From positions 8,742,001 to 8,806,000 of the forward strand of contig NC_063257.1 in assembly GCF_019578655.1 (NCBI RefSeq): a DNA stretch of 64,000 bases, read 5' to 3'. Of the stretch, positions 28,901 through 40,554 are shown piece by piece. Position 1 is the stretch's first letter; every line of letters starts with the position of its first letter. Below the pieces are notes generated by a model. The model ran no database searches. It was not told the origin of the DNA and worked only from the letters and a program-made list of their open reading frames with translations. Both the position numbers and the translations under genes were made by a program. The stretch comes from Ricinus communis. Its lineage: Eukaryota; Streptophyta; Magnoliopsida; Malpighiales; Euphorbiaceae.

Positions 28901-29236
28901 GCTGATACGCATGAGTATGTCAATTCTAATCTCAATCGCTTCAACCGCAATGCTGCAAAGAACTACAGGTACTGCTGCTCACCAACAAAGATGATCCACC
29001 TTTCTACTCTACCTCAGGACATCACAGAAGAAGAGATTGTGAGCCACTTGGAGGAGCATGGCACCATTGTCAACACCAAGCTCTTTGAGATGAATGGGAA
29101 AAAGCAGGCCCTTGTTCTGTTTGAAACAGAAGAGCAGGCCACTGAAGCGCTTGTGTGCAAGCACGCCATATCAGTTGCTGGGTCAATAATCCGGATCTCC
29201 TTCTCCCAGCTACAATCAATTAGAGAATCCTCATAA
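22945..29236 (+). CDS. PTBP3: Polypyrimidine tract-binding protein homologue 3 (PTBP3-type)
   Basis: RNA-binding protein that binds CU-rich RNA and controls splicing and mRNA fate. I read 14 coding exons: 22945-23001, 23901-23972, 24072-24148, 24301-24382, 25495-25618, 25959-26023, 26130-26179, 26441-26482, 26583-26634, 26737-26758, 26903-26916, 27677-27784, 27877-28020 and 28835-29236. They total 1,311 bases, or 436 residues. RRMs: residues about 5-85 (VIHVRNVGHEISE.. NVYVQFSS), 97-175 (ILLVTIHHMLYPITV..), 245-320 (CTVLVSNLNPD..) and a last one near 355-435 (KMIHLSTLPQDITEEEI..). A 14-bp microexon (26903-26916) and a 22-bp exon (26737-26758) encode the linker. Domain order and length match plant PTBP3. 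Exon 25495-25618 has features of a regulated exon (see findings). Very secure identity; microexon borders good. Confidence 0.95.
23778..23789 (+). mobile_element. CACTA-type transposon terminus in PTB intron 1
   Basis: CACTACAAGAAA matches the terminal sequence of plant En/Spm (CACTA) elements. I found no matching opposite end in the intron, so this is a solitary terminus or chance. Confidence 0.35.
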
Positions 29237-30285
29237 AACAATGAATGGGGGTAAGGATTCGTCTTCCAGTGGAAATCAACTTTTAAGGATTGGTACTCAG
29301 CAAAGGATATTTAGTATGTTGGTTTCGTTGCTTGCTTCTTTTTGTCTTGTAACAGTTCATTTCTTCTATGACTGATGGATGCTCTTGTTTCTTATTTACC
29401 ATCCTTCTTACTCTAATATTTGTAGCAATTATTTCTTTAGGTTTTTGTTGAATATGAGGATTCCGAGTAGATTCCTTCGTCTGCAGCAGAAATGCTCAAT
29501 TTTGAAAGTAGGAAGGGAGAGTGAATGTATCATCCTTTTTTTTAGTCATGCTTTTGTATCAGTTTTGTAAATTTTGCTTATAAATTCAGGCTAATTGGGC
29601 GTTTTCTGATGTTTCTTAACCCAAGCCCAATTTGTTCTATCGTCTGCTCAGATAAGCTAAACTACTTTGCATGTCTTTCCCTCTATTCATTTTATTCTTC
29701 CTCTTCACCACCTCCTTCTCCTCCTCATCCTCCTTTGTCTTCCTCTTCTGCTGCTGCTGCTCCTCCTCCTCTCTCTCTGTCTCTCTCTTGTGTTTGTGTA
29801 TTTCGTTAGCATTATCTCAGCAATAAGTTTTACTCTTAAGCAAATGATTGCAACTGACGGATTAAGAGATGAGAGTGGTTCTCCAGATAAAGCTCTTGGC
29901 AAGGGATTATTTCAGTATTTAATTCTTGTACATCACTTCCAAAAGCCTCCGTGCAGGAAATATGGTATATGAAACTGAATCATGACTGCGAGGATAGGGT
30001 CTAGTAAATTGCAAATGTTGTAAGATCCAACTGGTTAATAACAGTTGAATTACTGGTTCTTAAGGAGGATCAGACTAGTCGATTTTGCTACTCAGTTATA
30101 TATAGCTAAAGCAGTTCTTTGTCAGCAAATGAGAGTACCAAGAAATCAATCCAAAAAACAATAAAAATACAGGGGTCACATATGGGTTATTCCTTGTATA
30201 AACTATCATTGCATTTCTTGGTCTGGTTGGTTCCATGCATTCCTAGATGAAGAGCATTACCTTAATCTATGCCCGGGTAGACACA
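29237..30285. other. PTB 3' UTR and spacer with long pyrimidine tract
   Basis: No gene. About 29680-29795 is almost pure C/T, with CTTCCTCTT, CTCCTCCTC and CTCTCTCTGTCTC runs and a short GCTGCTGCTGCT. It lies in, or just beyond, the PTB 3' UTR. The rest is unremarkable. Confidence 0.6.
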
Positions 30286-30500
30286 AGTTGTTCGACTCCT
30301 CAACATCATTTGAGAATCTCTCCACTTGAATCTGACATGTTTCTCCCCTGATACTATTCTTGAATCTGGTATGACAGCCATTGATGATTCAACACCAGTC
30401 ATCGCAAAAACTATTCTGAATCCTGCTTCCTGCTGTTCCATCTTAACCTCCTACTTCAAGCTTACAATTAACTCTGTAATTATGTTGAGCAACAAATAAA
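30286..30500 (+). pseudogene. Broken fragment of a COG0212 (5-FCL-like) gene
   Basis: Three blocks match the full gene at 51832-54097. TTCGACTCCTCAACATCATT at 30291 matches the start of its exon 3. ACTTGAATCTGACATG and ATACTATTCTTGAA match 52670-52712. GCCATTGATGATTCAACACC at 30378 matches exon 4 (53197). After that it continues with CCTGCTTCC and TTATGTTGAGCA, which match the intron after exon 4 (53257-53310). About 480 bases between exon 3 and exon 4 are missing. Because intron sequence is retained, it is not a processed copy. It cannot code for protein. Confidence 0.75.
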
Positions 30501-30849
30501 TTATTTTGTCTGCATGCAATTGTATATATGGGCTCTGGGAATTGGAAATGATTCCTTATTTAAAAGGGACTGCTTTGAGAAAACTTCTGTTCCTGCTCGT
30601 TACAATTGATATTAGCAAGTTGTAAAGATGAAATTATACATGTATAATCTGCTAAGTCCACATGGTTTTCACCTTTCCATGTGGAAGTATGTTGCCTAAG
30701 CATCTAATTCTCTAAAAATTATAAACCTGACTGTCAATCATTAAATTGATGAAACAAAAAAAAATGCCCAAGTGGATGAAATAAGCAACAATCGGGGGAG
30801 ACATCTGTAAGTTCTATAATACATCAACAATTACCATTCTTCTGTACTT
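30501..30849. other. Short spacer before the LCV 3' end
   Basis: AT-rich; presumably the LCV 3' UTR in part. No other signal seen. Confidence 0.5.
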
Positions 30850-33800
30850 TCATATGATTCTGCTCATAGGAATCCTATTGCTCTGATGAGGAATCCTTTC
30901 TATAGAAGTGATCAATTGCGGCATAGTCATACCAACTGAAACAATGATCTCTGCATCACAAGGGACAGGTGGGGATCAACAAAATTCAAGCACACAAAAA
31001 CATGCAGCAAAAATAGTTGAAAGAGTTGGGCACCAAAAAACTCATGAATAAGTGAGTTCTGACATTGCCATTGTCAGCTATGCCCTCTGTTTGATGTTAG
31101 ATTCTGATACTTTATTGCATTATTGCTAAGACAGCAAAAAAAAAAAAAAGAAAAGATAGAAGATTTATGGTCACTATGAACTCAAGTGACAAGTTGAATG
31201 ACAGTCAATTAACATTTTCGCTGTGGTTTCCCCACTCACTATGAACATGGATCTAGAAGAGACAACACATATTATATTGGTAAAAGTGACCTTTGAAAAA
31301 TATAGAACACAATATGATAAGAAAATACAGAAGATGTGTGTTTGCTTTAAATATTACTTAACTACTGTTGTTCCTTGTACACAAAGCTATTACTTCTTCA
31401 GCATTATTTTTCTAACAATTGATGCACATAGATGGCAGGTTGGTGGGAAAAGAATCCAATGTTTAACAATACTGAAGACAGTTAGGTATATGCATCCATA
31501 TAAAGACCTCTTGCTCTTCCCATATGCATATGCATTGCAAGGGATCAAACAATTTCCACTAGCACATATGAAAATGTGTCACATTAAGAGAATCCAGAGT
31601 TCCGGACTTCCTTCTTGTAAGTCCTAGAGGCATTTCACTATGAATTCCAGCGGCCACAATTCAAATATGAAATTTTTGTGTGTTAGTTGAACTCATTGAT
31701 ATCAGAATTCATGCACCATTAAGGAAAAAGTCAGAAACCAAAATATTTTTCCACAAATATTCAAGAGTTTTGTAGCAAAACACACAGCAGATATCAACTG
31801 AATCAAAAATAGCAGGAAAAACCAAACCTATGCCTTCTCGAATAGACAAGTTTGGTCTTATGATCTCCTCTGAATTGACAAGAAATATGTCACCAATGTA
31901 CAGATGGTTTGTTGGGACATAAACGCTGCATAGCTCTTCATCTCCATCATCTCTCTAGAGTAAATCAATCATAAAAACATCCTTAGGAAAGAGCTCAAAG
32001 ACATCTACAACTAATGTGAATCAACATTATCCTAATTGTCTTCCATGATGAAAAATGAAAGGCAGATATTCTACAATTTGAGATTTAGATGACTACTGCA
32101 GAAGGAACACTTTTCATCACAAAAGCAAATGTTCTACAATTTGAAATTTAGATTACTACTCCAAAAGGAATACTCTACTATTTTAACTTAGATTTGAGGA
32201 ATCTAAAATTTTCAAGAACAGATAAGTGATTGTCTAGGAATTGCCCATGGAACTCGTTAATGATGGTTATCTTGTCAATTTCCATTTATGAAAAATTTCA
32301 GTGGAAGCTAATACATTGGATTACATTTGGCACACCTGCAATACATTACCTTTAATTTACTTTTTCCAAGTCTGTCTCTACATCTTTTTAGTTCAGCTTA
32401 ATTATGAAGGTAAAAATCTATCTGCTAAGCATGAAAATTTCTTCAAGTGAAATCCAAGTATTCACAAAAGTAACCTTCCAAAATTATATTATCATAATCA
32501 AAACATAACTCCTCAAGGACTATATTAAGCTGCCACAATCTTTTTTAATTACAAATGAGTAGAGAAGTGGTTTCCTTTTCCCAAGACAGTGGCTTTACAA
32601 ACGCAATTATCTTTTTCCCAACAAAGCAATTAAAAAGATATGGTACATCCTCTAAAAGGTAATGCAAAAGAAAAGATCTCTCGAGTTATTTCCTTTCTCT
32701 CTATTCTGATTCTGTAGTGTCAGACAAGCTGAGCAGGTTGCATTAGTTATTTCCTTGTACGTTCCTACTTTTAGATATCTATTGTTAAACAAGCAACTAT
32801 GTTTTTTAACTGCTCTCCAGGTGGTTCTGAAAGCAAGTTTAAGCAAATTATAAGAGATATACATATTAAACTTAGAACTAAAACTCACCTGAAGGATGAC
32901 AGATGATGTGATGAAACCGAATGCATATTCACCATGTCGCGGATGACGAATAATAGCAACCTCTTTAAAAGCAGTTGTATTTTGGTCTGCAAGAGAAAAT
33001 GAAGATTTATCATTGCAATAAGTGGAGCATATGAAAGTTTAAGTCTTTAACTTCCTGATTCTTTCCACGTCAGGGATACATAATATAAACAATCAAGATG
33101 AAGCATCAAAATATATAACTTAAACGATCATAAAATCATCAAAGTTTTCCAGACTAAGAAGAAATTACTTGATATAACTTTACTTATTATACAGTCATAT
33201 TCAAACAAAATAAAGCCCATTATGTATTTGAAGGCATATATAAAGCAACTCTAAGAAACTATTAAGTTCTCATTAATCCATATCAATCATGTCAAGCTCG
33301 TCAAACAAGATATCTGCAGTTTTTGGGGAGGCTGTGGGATGTAAATTGTCTAGAAGACCTAGTTACTACTCATTTCTTTTAAACTTGCAGAAGAAAATTA
33401 AAGCTAGTGATAATCCTAATGGCATTTTGTGCTAAACATAATGCTCATAGTCTAATTACGTATCCAGTCAAATCTTAAACTGTTGGTACAGATAAGTATC
33501 ACAGAAGCAATTGATATTAAAAATTAACTGACTTGATAGAATACCCATCAACAGCGACCAAAATAAAGGTACAACAAGCAAGTACAACAAGATATAGAAG
33601 GCCAAACACTGCATCAAATAATAAAGAATGATAATTTATGCTAATGCCATCGCAGAGTGGCCTCCCAAAACAAAGAGAGTAAATTTCTTCTAATATTCAC
33701 TTCCATCTACCAAGGACTGGAAGAATTGGTATAAAAATATAGTTTCCAATCCCAATGAGAAAGTAATTGATACATATTCAATGACTGGTGCCATGATATC

Positions 33801-35162
33801 CCCCTTGTGCGATCAATCATAAATTCACAAGCAGCATAAAGGCAAACAATCAATGATTTTTATGTCAGATGAAGTTTCCAATCAGTCTCCTCCACCTGAA
33901 GTTCATTGTTTATTTTGAAAACAGAAACTGACTGGGCTATCTTGATTTAACCTCATTGCTAGACATTCTTGGGACATATAAACTAACTTAAATCTCTTAC
34001 TTGAACAAGTTTGTCCCTTTCTTCATATTCAATGATAACGTGGCTTGCTAATTTTGCTTATGATGTCACTAACAAAAGCACTGGCACCACTGAATGTGGC
34101 AATTTTATTTGCAACTCCGCTCATTTAGGTGTTCAGGCAATACTAGAATAGGAAGCCTCCTACTACAATGGATCATTGCATCTTCACTTCTCTATGCCTA
34201 GCATTAGGGAAAGGCTTTAAAATGAGAAAAGAAAAGTAATAAAATAGAATGACCAGATTTAAATTTGCTCTCATGAGCATTTCTTGGAAACTTTTAGTTA
34301 TTTCCACCAGAAAAGCAAGGAATAAGAACTAAGAATTTATAAGATAAACAACTAGTTAATCCATGACTACTCTGAATTGTAATGTGAGCAAAATAAATGA
34401 AAGAATCACCAGGAGAAACAGCAGCACTAATTTGTTTGGAAGCAGAATAAATGTGCTTCATAAAAGGCATTCGCTTAATGAACCATTCACCAACCCAGAA
34501 AACAGTAGCACCCATCCACGAAGAAGCAAAGACACCGACAAAGAATATGAAAAGCAATGAAGTAACAAACCCAAGACCTGTATCGAAACAGCAAAAAAAA
34601 AAAATTCATCAAGATATAATAGCCAAATCAAATAATAAAACACTAATTAGAGCTGCAAAAGCTTACCAAAGATGTCAACACCAAGTTTGGCATAAAGTGG
34701 ACTAAAGAAACCATCAACAAATTGAATAAACCACCATGTCACTAAAAAAGTAACAGCAACAGGAAACAGAACCACACTGCAAAATTTTCAAACAATTATA
34801 ATCATCAACAAAAAAATGTTCAAGAAAAGAAAAAGAAATTCTTTTTTTTTTAAAAGAAAGCCTTTACCATCCAGTCATGAACTTCTTTGAAACCCAACTT
34901 TGAAGAACAGCATAACAAGCCTGATGTAAATTAAGCAAAGATCTATTAATTTTCGAAAAATTAAGAAAAGAAATTCCTTTTGGAGAAAGCAAGAAACTTT
35001 AACAAAAGAATCAAGAAAACAAGAAAGAAAGTCTATTAAAACCTTGCGAGTAGAAGAATTAGGGGAGCTGGGAGGAGATTTTGGGATATCATCTGGGTCT
35101 GGATCACGCCGAGTTAGTCCTTGACTCAGTGAACTCGACGTTGAATCTTTGTTATCTGCCAT
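30850..35162 (-). CDS. LCV: LIKE COV / CONTINUOUS VASCULAR RING family membrane protein (DUF502)
   Basis: Integral membrane protein of the COV1 family, which acts in the Golgi/trafficking system; COV1 itself affects vascular patterning in Arabidopsis. Seven exons on the minus strand: 35162-35043, 34920-34868, 34776-34667, 34577-34410, 32986-32889, 31954-31828 and 30950-30850. They sum to 777 bases, 258 residues plus stop. The N-terminus is hydrophilic with a Pro/Ser stretch (PKSPPSSPNSS). Two hydrophobic helices follow: residues about 57-75 (CVVLFPVAVTFLVTWW) and about 97-115 (FVTSLLFIFFVGVFASSW). The conserved soluble part has KRMPFMKHIYSASKQ and VYVPTNHLYIGDIFLV, then VSVGMTMPQLI near the C-terminus. 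Intron 4 is about 1.4 kb. The gene converges on the PTB gene. Family identity is secure; LCV versus COV1 naming is less so. Confidence 0.93.
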
Positions 35163-35480
35163 TTTTAGTTATTGAGTAGTATTCTTCTTCTTGAATGTTA
35201 AAACTGTCTTTCTTGGTTTTGTTGGCTGAAAAGCTTGACTTCCTTTGATCTCTGATATAACTGTATTACACATCTACACCAATCCAGTTGAAATGCATGT
35301 TTTTTTTGTCGGTATTACAAACTTGACCTTTTTTTTTTCTGAATTTTGTTTTTCTTTTAAATAACTTTCAATTTAAAATTGTCTCTGCAAAACAATGAGA
35401 GCATTCAAAGACAATAAACAATAAAGCTTTCCTGAAACAGGGACACACCAAATTTTTAAAGTTAAATATAATGTATATTT

Positions 35481-35743
35481 TGTGAAATAAAAAATAAAAA
35501 AATAAAAAGTATTGTAAAATAAAAATAAAGAAAGAATAAATAAAAAGAGAAAGGAGAGTAGTTTTTTTATATGTATATATGTATGTATGTATGTGTTTAT
35601 ATATTTACGTGTTTCATTTCATTGATTGTAATACTTATTTATACGTGTAAAGAGTTACAGAAATAGAGTTCTATTTATACAAAGAAATTTATCTATAAAC
35701 ATCATGATAGACATCTAATATAATCCAAATATTATCATAATAT
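35481..35743 (-). repeat. 3' LTR of old copia element
   Basis: Begins TGTGAAATAAA on the plus strand and ends near ATTATCATAATA. It shares blocks such as TTCATTGATTGTAA and GTTACAGAAATA with the copy at 40326-40554. An AAAGGGGA purine tract (minus strand) adjoins it at about 35745-35752, as expected for a polypurine tract. Confidence 0.85.
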
Positions 35744-38700
35744 TCCCCTTTAATGTCTATTACAATGAATATGCCTTGTTAAAATCTTATTAAAAAAAAT
35801 CTTAGTGAAGGAGAAAGAGTACATTATTCATGTAGAAGCTTGCGTCATAACAAAACTTCGTTAAAAATCTTGCTAGAAAAATCCAATGAGACAAAACCTA
35901 AGCTAAGAAAAAAAAGAGTACAATGCATCAAGATCTCCTCCTCATAAAAACATGACTTCTAACAAATATTTCTTAGTCTCGCATGCCAATTTTGTTCACC
36001 AACTTCTCAAATATTATTGTAGGGGAGTGCTTTTGTAAACAAATTTGTTAAATTATCAATAGATCGAATTTGATGAACATCTAAAATTCTTTATTTTTGA
36101 AGTGTGTGAGTGAAATTTTTTTTTAGCGAAATATACTTGGTTCTATCTCCTCTTTTGAGTTAGGCAATACAAGCAGGATTACCTTCATATAGTACTATTG
36201 GACTTCCTTTATCAAATGGAAGATCATATGTTTCCTTGATATGTTGGATCATAAATCTCAACCATACGCATTCTCTACTAACCTTGTGCATTGCCAATAT
36301 TTCAATATGATTAGATGATGTGGCAGTTAGAGTTTTCTTAGTAGAACACCAAGATATAGCAGTGCCACCTATATGTAAACAAGTAACCCATTTATGATTG
36401 AGCTTTATGTGGATCATATAAATATCCAGTATCTGCATATCCAATTAATTCTAACTTCGAGTCTTATGGATAAAATAAACTCATATTTGATGTACCACGT
36501 AAATAATGATAAACTTATTTCACACTGTTCCAATGTCTTCAAGTTGGTGAGGAACTATATCTTGCTAGCAAATTCACAGAAAATGCTATCAGGTCTTGTA
36601 CAATTAGCAAGATACATTAATGCTCCAATAACACTAAGATATGGTACTTCTAGATCAAGTATTTCTTCACCATCTTTTCGAGAAAGAAAATGATCCTTTT
36701 TTACATTCTGGTGTCTAACAATCACTGGAGAACTCATTGGATAAGATTTATCCATATTAAAATGTTTCAGTATCTTTTTAATATAAATTGACTGATGAAT
36801 AAAAATCTCTCCAAATAAATGTTAGATCTGCAAGCCAAGATAAAATTTTGTTCATCCCAAATCTTTCATTTCAAATTTATTTTTTAAATAATTTAGTATT
36901 TCTGTCAACTCTTCAGGAGTTCCAATGATGTTTAAATCATCAACATACTGCAATTATAGCAAAACCAAAATTTGTTTTCTTAATGAAAACACATAGACAA
37001 ATTGAATTGTTAATATATCATTCATTCAAAAGATATTTACTTAGGCGATTATACTATATTCATCCAGATTGTTTCAATCCATATAAGGATTTTTGCAGCT
37101 TAATTGAATACATTTCTCGTGGTTTTGAGCCACATGCTTCAGATATTTTTAGTCCTTCAAAAACCTTCATATAAATGTCATTATCAAGTGACCCATATAA
37201 ATAAGTTGTAACGACATCCAAAAGATGCATATGAAGTTGTTCCAAACTTGTTAAGTTAATTAAAAATCTAAATGTAATTGCATCCACTAATGGAGAATAA
37301 GTTTTTTCATAATCAATACCATGTCTTTGCAAGAATCCTTGTGTTATAAGTCATGCTTTGTATCTCATAATCTCATTTTTCTTACTGTGTTTACGCACAA
37401 AAATCCATCTATAACCTGTTGGCTTAATATCATCAACTATTAAAACAATGGGCTCAAAGACTTAACGTTTTTCTAATGAGTTTAATTCTGCCTGGATTGC
37501 ATCTTTCCATTTAGGCCAATCATTTTTTTGTCAATATTTAATGATAGACTTAGGTTCAATGTCCTCACTTTCTTTTGTAATGTCAATTGCTACTACATAT
37601 GTAAATACATTATCGACAACAATTTCACTTGGGTTCCATCTCTTACCTGAAGTGACATAGTTGATTGATATCTAATTATTTTCATCATCTTCAGTCACTT
37701 GAACCTCTTCTGAAATTATTTGTTCTTCTATATCTTTTATTATAGATTCTTTAGAAACATCAATTTTGGGATTGTCACTTTGTTTATTTTATTTTCTTTT
37801 ATTTTTTGGATTTTTATCCTTGGAACAAAGTAGCCTACCACGCTTCTGGCATGTCATGGACTCATTTGCTATAATATTAACATGTTGTCCTATTGAGACA
37901 TCAATTCTAGCTGGAGCATTTTCAGCTGGTATATAAGATTTAGTAACTCTATTTAGATTACAAAATGTATCTGGCAATTGGTTTGCTATACTTTGCAAAT
38001 GATGATCCTTTAAGCTTCTAGCTCGCATTGTTTTGAGTAAAGATCAAGATGATTTAATAATGGCTCATTCCAAATAATTTTTTTCTCTAATTGCTTGTTC
38101 TCTCCTTCCAACTTAGGAAACAAAGCCTCATTAAAATGATAATAATTAAATCTTGCAGTAAAGACATCCCCTGTTAATGGCTCGAGATATTTAATTATAG
38201 ATGGAGATTTATATCCAATATATATTCCCAATATCCTCTGAGGTTCCTTTTTATGCGATGTGGGGATCAATTGGGATATAAACAGCACATCCGAAAATTC
38301 TCAAATGGAAAATATTTGGCTCTTGGCCAGAAACCAACTGTAATGGTAAAAATTTATGACAACTAGTTGGCCTGATGCGAATAATAGTTGTTGCATGTAA
38401 AATTGGAGCTACTTGAGACGTTTAATAAAATATTCTGCTAGACCATTTTAAGTATAAACATGAGCTACTGGATGTTCAACTGTTATTCCAATTGACATGC
38501 AATAATCATTAAAGGCCTTCGATGTAAATTCGCCAGCATTATGAAGACGAATTATCTTAATAGCATATTCTGAAAACTGTATTCTTAATTGAATTATTTG
38601 AGCAAGTAATTTGACAAATACCAGATTTCGAGTTGATAATAAACATACATATGACCATCTTGTTGATGCATCTATTAACACCATAAAATATTCAAATGGT

Positions 38701-39479
38701 CCACATAGTGGATAAATTGGTCCACAAATATCACCTTATATACGTTCTAGAAATCTAGGTGATTCATTTTGAATTTTGTTCAATAAAAGCCTAATAATCA
38801 GCTTTCCTTGAGAGCAAGTTGAACATAACAATTCATTAAATTGAAGAATCTTCTGGTTCTTCAATCAATTGCCATAACAGCTTTTAATAATTTTTTGCAT
38901 CATTATTGATCCAGAATGACCTAATCGATTATGTCAAATAAGAAAAATATTTGGATTGATAGGTTTACTACCATATTTGTTTCAATAGTACACATATATG
39001 TGTAATATAAGCTAGAAGAGAAAGTAAGTAATTTCTCCAATACACATTTATTTCTTATTGTGAGAGTTCTAACATAGAGATATTCTATATTTTTCACATT
39101 TGTAGTTTCAATATAATATCCATTTCAGAGAATATTTTTAAAGCTCGATAAATTTCTGATATTTTGGGGAGATAATTCATTTTTAATAAAAAAATATGTA
39201 TCTCTAGGTAGTAATATATTTACTCTTCCGGAGCCTTCAATTATTCTTTTACTACTATATATTGTATTGACATAAGTTTCTTTCATTGTTAAGTGAGAAG
39301 AATATTTATTATCTCTTAATATGGTGTGCATCGTAGTACTGTTTGCAAGATATAAATCTGAATTATTTGTTCTTAATCCTACTAACGATTGAGTATGATT
39401 CATAATATTTTACCTTTTTACATAAGAAAAAATAAATAACATGTCAATTAGTATCAATCTTTTAAAGACTAATATATTT

Positions 39480-39975
39480 AGTTCTTCATGAACATAAAAT
39501 ATTAATTCCTTAATAAATTGGGATACTAAATTTCAAAATACTTAATTCTTCGGGAACTTATGATCATAATTCTTTAGGAACTTATACTTTTAGTTATTTA
39601 TTTATTTAATTCTTCAAGAACTAAAACTAATATTAGTCTTTTAGGAACTATAATTCACAATGCAAGTTCTTTAGAAATTAAAATTTATGATACAAGTACT
39701 TCAATAATTAAAATTTATAATACAAAGTTCTTTATTAACTAAAATTTATAATATATATCTTTTAGGAACTAAAATCTATAATATAAGTTTTTCAAAAACT
39801 ATGTATCACTAGTTCTTCAGAAACTAAAATTTATAATACAAGTTCTTTAAGAAACTAAAATTTATAATACAAATTCTTCAAGAACTAAAATTTGTTATAT
39901 GAGTCATTCAGGATCAAAATTTATAATAAAAATTCTTCAGGCACTATATATAACACTAGTTCTCAAGAAACTAGA
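39480..39975 (-). repeat. Array of about 16 palindromic AGTTCTTnAAGAACT-type units
   Basis: Units recur every 25-40 bp, separated by a spacer like AAAATTTATAATACAAG. Cores include TTCATGAAC, TTCGGGAAC, TTCAAGAAC (twice), TTTAGGAAC (three times) and TTCAGAAAC. The consensus is a short inverted repeat able to form a hairpin. The array lies between the 5' LTR and pol of the copia element, where gag is expected. Confidence 0.8.
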
Positions 39976-40325
39976 AATTAATTAATATTAACTAATATCA
40001 AATAATATATCTATAATAAATTAATTAAAATAAGATAGAAATAAAATAAAACCATGGTTCTATAAAGAATGCAGACAAAATTATAATTGCAATATAAATT
40101 AATATTTGGTTAAAACAAAGAGATTAGTAGAAATTCAAAAGCCATAAAACCAAAATAAAGAAATATGTGTTATATACTCATTAGGACAACCAAAATGGGT
40201 CCTTATGAATTTAGTAATAAATTCAATAAAGATAGCATATAGCTTCATGCAATTTTTTTTAAAATATAAAAAGAATAAAAATAATTTTACTTTAAATTTT
40301 ATTTTAAGCAATCATGATTACATGT

Positions 40326-40554
40326 TGTGAAATAAAGAATAAGAAGAAGAATAAAGAGTATTGTAAAATAAAGATTAAATAAAGAGAAAAGGGAGAGTAA
40401 CATGTATATGTGTATGTATATGTCTTCATTCATTGATTGTAACACTTATTTAAAGGTGTAAAATGTTACAGAAATATAGTTCTGTTTATGCAAGAAAATC
40501 TATCTATATATATAAAATAATAGACATCCAACGTAATCCAATATTATCATAACA
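40326..40554 (-). repeat. 5' LTR of old copia element
   Basis: Begins TGTGAAATAAAG and ends ATTATCATAACA on the plus strand. It is clearly diverged from its partner, with indels, so the insertion is old. Confidence 0.85.

Larger units (their letters stand above)
35481..40554 (-). mobile_element. Old Ty1-copia LTR retrotransposon, gag-less, minus orientation
   Basis: Bounded by related LTRs (35481-35743 and 40326-40554). In element orientation it reads from right to left. Recognisable pol pieces are: protease start at 39403-39125, with LYLANSTTMHTIL where DSATTHTIL is usual; integrase 38684-38448; integrase C-terminal part 38288-38010; RT 37332-37060 (DVVTTYLYGSLDNDIY); YVDDLNIIG near 36950; and RNase H 36444-36160 (TLTATSSNHIEILA). 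Stops and frameshifts break every segment, and HNAGEF replaces DNAGEF in the integrase. I see no gag: the 0.9 kb between the protease and the 5' LTR holds a palindromic repeat array instead. The usual tRNA-Met primer site TGGTATCAGAGC is not next to the LTR. Flanks share only ATTT, so a target duplication is not clear. Confidence 0.9.

Noticed and set aside
31223..31627. 134-codon plus-strand frame inside the LCV locus
   Set aside because: Antisense to LCV intronic sequence, composition like non-coding, no recognisable domain.
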